Positions 60,010-64,000 of a stretch of 64,000 nt of DNA are shown one piece after another (within the stretch, counting starts at the first letter, position 1; every line of letters starts with the position of its first letter). The position numbers and the translations under genes are program-made. Source of the stretch: Neobacillus mesonae (GTDB taxonomy: Bacteria > Bacillota > Bacilli > Bacillales > Cytobacillaceae); contig NZ_KV440949.1 of assembly GCF_001636315.1 (NCBI RefSeq), forward strand, positions 4,730,084 through 4,794,083. The letters run 5' to 3'. The notes under the pieces are model-generated. The model saw only the letters and a program-made list of their open reading frames with translations, did not search any database and was not told where the DNA came from.

Positions 60010-60834
60010 ATGAAAATATATATTTCAGTTGATATGGAAGGAATAACAGGACTTGTTGACCATACCCATGTCGATTCTGATAAGCATAATTATGAGCGCA
60101 GTCGTATAATTATGACGGATGAGGCGAACCATGTGGTGACCTCCGCTTTTAAATCAGGAGCGGAAGAAGTCATCGTTAACGACAGTCATTCTAAAATGAA
60201 TAATCTGCTTATAGAAAGATTGCACCCGGAAACACAATTGATTACTGGCGATGTAAAGCCTTTTTCGATGGTACAGGGATTGGACGAGTCGTTTTCCGGA
60301 GCGATTTTTACCGGTTATCATGCCCGTGCCGCGCAGCCAGGAGTGATGACACATTCGATGATTTTTGGTGTACGCAATATGTTTATAAATGATGTGGCCA
60401 TTGGGGAATTAGGATTTAATGCTTATGTTGCTGGATATTTCGGTGTTCCTGTGATTATGGTCGCAGGTGATGACTGCGCTGCAAGAGAAGCAGAACAACT
60501 CATTCCAAATGTTACAACGGCTGTGGTTAAGGAGGCAATCTCCCGCTCCGCTGCTAAATCTCTTACACCAGCCAAGGCCGGACAGCTTCTTCAGGAAAAA
60601 ACAGCCCTGGCGATTAAAAATCGCGATAAAGTGAAACCGCTAACACCGCCGGAAAAACCTCTTCTTAGTATTGAATTTACAAATTATGGTGAAGCCGAAT
60701 GGGCCAATTTAATGCCGGGGACAGAAATTGTACAGGGAACCACCATCGTCCGCTTTCATGCCAAGGATATTCTAGAAGCCTATCAAGCAATGCTGGTAAT
60801 GACGGAGCTCGCAATGAGAACAACATTCTGTTAG
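60010..60834 (+). CDS. dppA: D-aminopeptidase DppA
   Basis: The 274-residue protein equals B. subtilis DppA in length and carries the M55 family zinc motif YISVDMEGITGL, NDSHSKMNN, GYHARAAQPGVMTHSM and VAGDDCAAREA. It forms a decameric zinc enzyme that cleaves D-Ala-containing peptides, probably from cell-wall turnover. It heads the dppABCDE operon; GAGGGGAG precedes the ATG. dppB starts 13 bp after its stop. Confidence 0.94.
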   Translation: MKIYISVDMEGITGLVDHTHVDSDKHNYERSRIIMTDEANHVVTSAFKSGAEEVIVNDSHSKMNNLLIERLHPETQLITGDVKPFSMVQGLDESFSGAIFTGYHARAAQPGVMTHSMIFGVRNMFINDVAIGELGFNAYVAGYFGVPVIMVAGDDCAAREAEQLIPNVTTAVVKEAISRSAAKSLTPAKAGQLLQEKTALAIKNRDKVKPLTPPEKPLLSIEFTNYGEAEWANLMPGTEIVQGTTIVRFHAKDILEAYQAMLVMTELAMRTTFC

Positions 60835-60847
60835 GAAGTGGTCATGG

Positions 60848-61780
60848 ATGAATACATATTTTATCAAACGGCTTGTAGCAATGATCATCACGTTATGGCT
60901 GATAATCACCGGGACATTTTTCTTAATGCACTCGGTGCCGGGATCACCTTTTAATGAGGAAAGAACAACGAATGAGAATATCCAAAAAAATCTTGAAGCA
61001 TATTATCAGCTGGATAAGCCCCTTATCGTTCAGTACGGAAACTATTTAAACTCGCTGGTTCAGGGCGATCTAGGCCCATCTATCAAAAAACCAGGTCAAA
61101 CGGTTAATGATCTGCTTGGCAGAGGATTCCCCGTATCGTTTGAGTTAGGACTATACACGTTGATTTTGGCAGTAATTTCCGGAATTATCCTAGGGGTTTT
61201 AGCTGCCCTGAGGCATAACGGGTGGATTGACTACCTGGCGATGAGTATCGCTGTTCTCGGCATCTCAATTCCTAACTTTGTCATGGCGACAGTGTTAATT
61301 CAGCAGCTTGCGGTGAACATCCCGATTTTTCCAGTTGCGACTTGGTCAAGCCCGAAGCATATGGTGCTGCCGATCCTGGCACTGGCAACAGGTCCAATGG
61401 CGATTATCGCCCGGTTAACCAGGACCAGCATGCTGGAAGTGTTAACCCAGGACTACATCAAAACGGCGAAAGCAAAAGGGCTGTCACCGGTAAAAATCGT
61501 CATAAAGCACGCCTTACGAAATGCACTTTTGCCGGTCGTCACTGTTCTAGGTTCACTGGCAGCTAGTATTTTAACTGGTACGTTTGTGATTGAAAAAATC
61601 TTTGCGATTCCCGGTATGGGAAAATACTTTGTCGACAGCATTAATAGCCGTGATTATCCAGTTATTATGGGTACAACCGTATTTTACAGCGCCCTATTAA
61701 TCCTAATGTTATTTTTAGTAGATTTAGCATACGGATTCTTAGATCCAAGAATCAAGCTTCATAAGAAGGAGGCGAAATAA
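60848..61780 (+). CDS. dppB: Dipeptide ABC transporter permease DppB
   Basis: The 310-residue membrane protein has six helices, the long N-terminal periplasm-facing loop of this family (SVPGSPFNEERTTNENIQKNLEAYYQLDKPL), and the EAA loop LTRTSMLEVLTQDYIKTAKAKGLSPVKIVIKHALRNALLPV that docks to the ATPase. It forms the import channel with DppC. The gene ends directly at the GTG of dppC. Confidence 0.94.
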   Translation: MNTYFIKRLVAMIITLWLIITGTFFLMHSVPGSPFNEERTTNENIQKNLEAYYQLDKPLIVQYGNYLNSLVQGDLGPSIKKPGQTVNDLLGRGFPVSFELGLYTLILAVISGIILGVLAALRHNGWIDYLAMSIAVLGISIPNFVMATVLIQQLAVNIPIFPVATWSSPKHMVLPILALATGPMAIIARLTRTSMLEVLTQDYIKTAKAKGLSPVKIVIKHALRNALLPVVTVLGSLAASILTGTFVIEKIFAIPGMGKYFVDSINSRDYPVIMGTTVFYSALLILMLFLVDLAYGFLDPRIKLHKKEAK

Positions 61781-62734
61781 GTGGAATTACGTAAACAGGA
61801 AGAATGGGTTATTTCGCCTGAAATACCGGATGAATGGTTTGTCCCGAAAGTCCGCGATCACAAAGAAGCAGAGGCGGTTGTCAGACCAAGCTTGTCATAT
61901 TGGAAGGACTCTTGGAATAGGCTGTTGAAAAATAAGTTAGCGATGGCCGGTCTAATCTTCCTGATATTCCTTGCGCTGCTCGCTATTTTTGGGCCAATGT
62001 TTTCACCATATTCAGTTGAAACGCAAAAATTGACGCAGCAAAACCTTCCTCCTTCAAGCAAGTATTGGTTTGGTACAGATGACCTAGGCAGGGATGTATT
62101 TACAAGGACATGCTATGGAGCAAGAATATCCTTATTTGTCGGATTAATGGCGGCACTGATTGATTTTTTAATCGGGGTTGTTTATGGTGGGGTCGCCGGG
62201 TATAAAGGCGGCAGGACCGATAATTTGATGATGCGGATTGTGGAAATTTTATATGGATTGCCATATTTACTAGTAGTTATTCTTGTGATGGTCGTAATAG
62301 GCCCAGGCTTAACGACAATTATTCTAGCACTCTCAATAACGGGCTGGGTAGGGATGGCGCGGATTGTCCGCGGGCAGGTACTGCAAATTAAAAACTATGA
62401 ATTCGTTCTTGCTTCCCAGACGTTTGGAACAAAAACATCAAGAATCATAAGGAAAAACCTATTGCCAAACACGATGGGTCCGATCATTGTCCAAATGACA
62501 TTGACCATTCCTTCTGCCATCTTTGCCGAAGCATTTTTAAGCTTTATCGGACTTGGAATTCAAGCACCGCATGCCAGCTGGGGAGTAATGGCCAATGACG
62601 GGTTATCTACCATTCTATCAGGCTATTGGTGGCGTTTGTTCTTCCCAACATTGTTTATTTCATTAACTATGTTCGCATTTAATGTTTTAGGTGACGGGCT
62701 TCAGGATGCCCTGGATCCAAAGTTGAGGAGGTAG
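61781..62734 (+). CDS. dppC: Dipeptide ABC transporter permease DppC
   Basis: The 317-residue protein has a ~55-residue cytoplasmic N-terminus, six helices and the motif KYWFGTDDLGRDVFTRTCYGARISL, plus the EAA loop MARIVRGQVLQIKNYEFVLASQTFGTKTSRIIRKNLLPN. The GTG start follows AAGGAGGCG, which lies inside dppB. It pairs with DppB as the transmembrane channel. Confidence 0.94.
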   Translation: MELRKQEEWVISPEIPDEWFVPKVRDHKEAEAVVRPSLSYWKDSWNRLLKNKLAMAGLIFLIFLALLAIFGPMFSPYSVETQKLTQQNLPPSSKYWFGTDDLGRDVFTRTCYGARISLFVGLMAALIDFLIGVVYGGVAGYKGGRTDNLMMRIVEILYGLPYLLVVILVMVVIGPGLTTIILALSITGWVGMARIVRGQVLQIKNYEFVLASQTFGTKTSRIIRKNLLPNTMGPIIVQMTLTIPSAIFAEAFLSFIGLGIQAPHASWGVMANDGLSTILSGYWWRLFFPTLFISLTMFAFNVLGDGLQDALDPKLRR

Positions 62735-62738
62735 CAGC

Positions 62739-63734
62739 ATGGAAAAAATCCTTCAGGTTAGGGACCTACACGTATCCTTTTCAACATATGGCGGCGAAGT
62801 TAAAGCTGTCCGCGGCGTAAACTTTGACTTGCATAAAGGTGAGACATTGGCGATTGTCGGCGAGTCCGGCTGTGGAAAAAGTGTCACCTCGCAAACGATA
62901 ATGAGACTGATTCCGGAACCGCCCGGCAGGATTACAGGCGGGGAGATTATTTTTAAAAATATGGATTTAATTAAGATGAAGGAGACTGAAATAAGAAAAA
63001 TCCGCGGGGCAAATATCTCGATGATTTTTCAGGATCCAATGACAGCATTAAATCCAACGATTACAATTGGCGAACAGATTATGGAAGGAATTAGGCAGCA
63101 CGAGAAAGTTTCACGTGACGAAGCCAAACGCAAAGCGATTGAGATGCTTTCGCTCGTCGGAATTCCGAATCCGGAAATCCGCCTTAAGCAGTATCCCCAT
63201 CAGTTTAGCGGCGGGATGCGGCAGCGAATTGTGATTGCTATGGCACTCGTATGCGAGCCTGATGTACTAATCGCCGATGAACCGACAACTGCATTGGATG
63301 TTACAATTCAAGCGCAAATTTTGGAATTATTCCGGGATATTCAAAAGAAAACCGGAGTTTCAATCGTATTAATTACCCATGATTTGGGCGTAGTGGCCCA
63401 GGTGGCTGACCGGATTGCGGTCATGTATGCCGGTAAAATTGTGGAACTTGGAACAAGGCGGGAAATTTTTTACCAGCCGCAGCACCCGTATACGAGAGGT
63501 CTGCTGCAGTCTGTACCGAGATTGGATATGAAGAAGGGGGATTTAATTCCGATCCCAGGGACACCTCCTGATTTATTTTCACCGCCGGTTGGCTGTGCCT
63601 TTGCCGCCCGATGTCCGTATGCCATGGAAGTGTGCGATCGCGTTTACCCGCTTAAAACATACTTGAGCAATCATCATCAAGTCGATTGCTGGCTGCAGGA
63701 TGAACGGGCAAAGAAATTGGTTTCAACCTATTAA
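62739..63734 (+). CDS. dppD: Dipeptide ABC transporter ATPase DppD
   Basis: The 331-residue ATPase has Walker A IVGESGCGKSVTSQT, Q-loop MIFQDPMTALNP, signature FSGGMRQRIVIAMAL, Walker B VLIADEPTTALD and H-loop LITHDLGV. A C-terminal oligopeptide/dipeptide extension carries cysteines (GCAFAARCPYAMEVC, VDCW) typical of the family and known in related proteins to hold an Fe-S cluster. No dppF follows; a substrate-binding protein gene comes next, as in the B. subtilis operon. Confidence 0.94.
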   Translation: MEKILQVRDLHVSFSTYGGEVKAVRGVNFDLHKGETLAIVGESGCGKSVTSQTIMRLIPEPPGRITGGEIIFKNMDLIKMKETEIRKIRGANISMIFQDPMTALNPTITIGEQIMEGIRQHEKVSRDEAKRKAIEMLSLVGIPNPEIRLKQYPHQFSGGMRQRIVIAMALVCEPDVLIADEPTTALDVTIQAQILELFRDIQKKTGVSIVLITHDLGVVAQVADRIAVMYAGKIVELGTRREIFYQPQHPYTRGLLQSVPRLDMKKGDLIPIPGTPPDLFSPPVGCAFAARCPYAMEVCDRVYPLKTYLSNHHQVDCWLQDERAKKLVSTY

Positions 63735-63764
63735 TATAAAAAAACTTTTATGAGGGGGAAAATC

Positions 63765-64000
63765 ATGAAAAAGCTTACGATTTTGTTAGCTGCTGTCATG
63801 CTGGTGTTATCATTAGCTGCTTGTACAGCAAACAAGGATGCAGGCAGTGAACCGAAGGATGATGGCAAAGGGAAGAAGGAGGAGAAGAAGACTGAGAAGG
63901 TCTTATACCTAAATAATGGACAAGAACCGACCTCCTTGGATCCGCCCATTGGTTTTGATGCTGTTTCCTGGAATGCCTTGAACAATATTATGGAAGGGCT
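63765..64000 (+). CDS. dppE: Dipeptide ABC transporter substrate-binding lipoprotein (3' end outside window)
   Basis: The visible ~78 codons encode a lipoprotein signal peptide (LLAAVMLVLSLAAC, lipidated Cys at about residue 20), a Lys/Glu-rich linker (KDDGKGKKEEKKTEK), and the start of a family 5 solute-binding domain (LYLNNGQEPTSLDPPIGFDAVSWNALNNIM). It would deliver peptides to DppBC. GAGGGGGAAA precedes the ATG. The gene runs past the right edge. Confidence 0.88.
   Translation, partial: MKKLTILLAAVMLVLSLAACTANKDAGSEPKDDGKGKKEEKKTEKVLYLNNGQEPTSLDPPIGFDAVSWNALNNIMEG

Noticed and set aside
1..64000. CRISPR arrays, prophage genes or insertion sequences
   Set aside because: No regularly spaced repeats, transposase, integrase or phage structural genes were found. 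The only dispersed repeat is the GGTGYCAGGCACC palindrome.

Overview
The window is chromosomal DNA from a low-GC, endospore-forming Firmicute, most likely a Bacillaceae member close to Bacillus/Neobacillus. The evidence is gene content typical of that family: YqhV, phosphosulfolactate synthase (a spore 3-sulfolactate gene), YitT-family membrane proteins, HxlAB/HxlR, a dpp operon headed by the D-aminopeptidase DppA, and an Nramp transporter behind a MntR-like palindrome. Strong AGGAGG-type ribosome binding sites and many TTG/GTG starts agree. The species cannot be fixed from sequence alone. I see no rRNA, tRNA, phage, insertion sequence or CRISPR array.

Layout. 1-7.1 kb: a truncated CPA2 antiporter, small secreted or membrane proteins, an MFS exporter, and phosphosulfolactate synthase overlapping a histidine phosphatase. 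7.5-12 kb: a two-PAS sensor kinase, a prolyl 4-hydroxylase-like oxygenase, and htpG behind a perfect CIRCE operator. 12-21 kb: housekeeping and transport genes, including a CBS-MFS operon with a MarR regulator, aspartase and a VanW-type lipoprotein. 21-27 kb: a PadR/HAAS/DUF4173 group, an AIM24-like protein preceded by a structured ~118-nt RNA, and a SulP permease translationally coupled to an ArsR regulator. 27.6-40 kb: a cold-shock protein, sbcDC, an FAD dehydrogenase, an acetyltransferase, a divergent uracil-DNA glycosylase homologue, transporters and mntH.

The most interesting segment is 40.5-56.2 kb. It joins a complete dissimilatory ribulose-monophosphate (RuMP) formaldehyde cycle (hxlB-hxlA, divergent from zwf-pgi-gnd) to an accessory set. 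That set is a 50-residue CxxCxxC protein overlapping a ferredoxin gene, a 46-residue protein, a HisC-like aminotransferase, a D-2-hydroxyacid dehydrogenase, a histidine ammonia-lyase homologue, a heme-oxygenase-like probable diiron oxidase (HDO), a YesN-type AraC regulator, a YuiF-like transporter and HxlR. Regulatory DNA ties the parts together: an 89-bp near-perfect interrupted palindrome between hxlA and zwf, a related 16-bp motif before the aminotransferase and HDO genes, and a 70-bp promoter present in two copies (59/70 identical) before the peptide-ferredoxin and aminotransferase units. My inference is that the oxidase releases formaldehyde from an amino-acid-derived, possibly histidine-related, compound, and that the RuMP enzymes consume it to make NADPH. 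The substrate is unknown.

56.3-64 kb: selB (no other selenocysteine genes in view), a TerD-zinc ribbon-TerB fusion, and dppABCD plus the start of dppE. Another unusual signal is a palindrome family (GGTGYCAGGCACC) that follows two genes whose 3' ends or whole length are strongly depleted in T.
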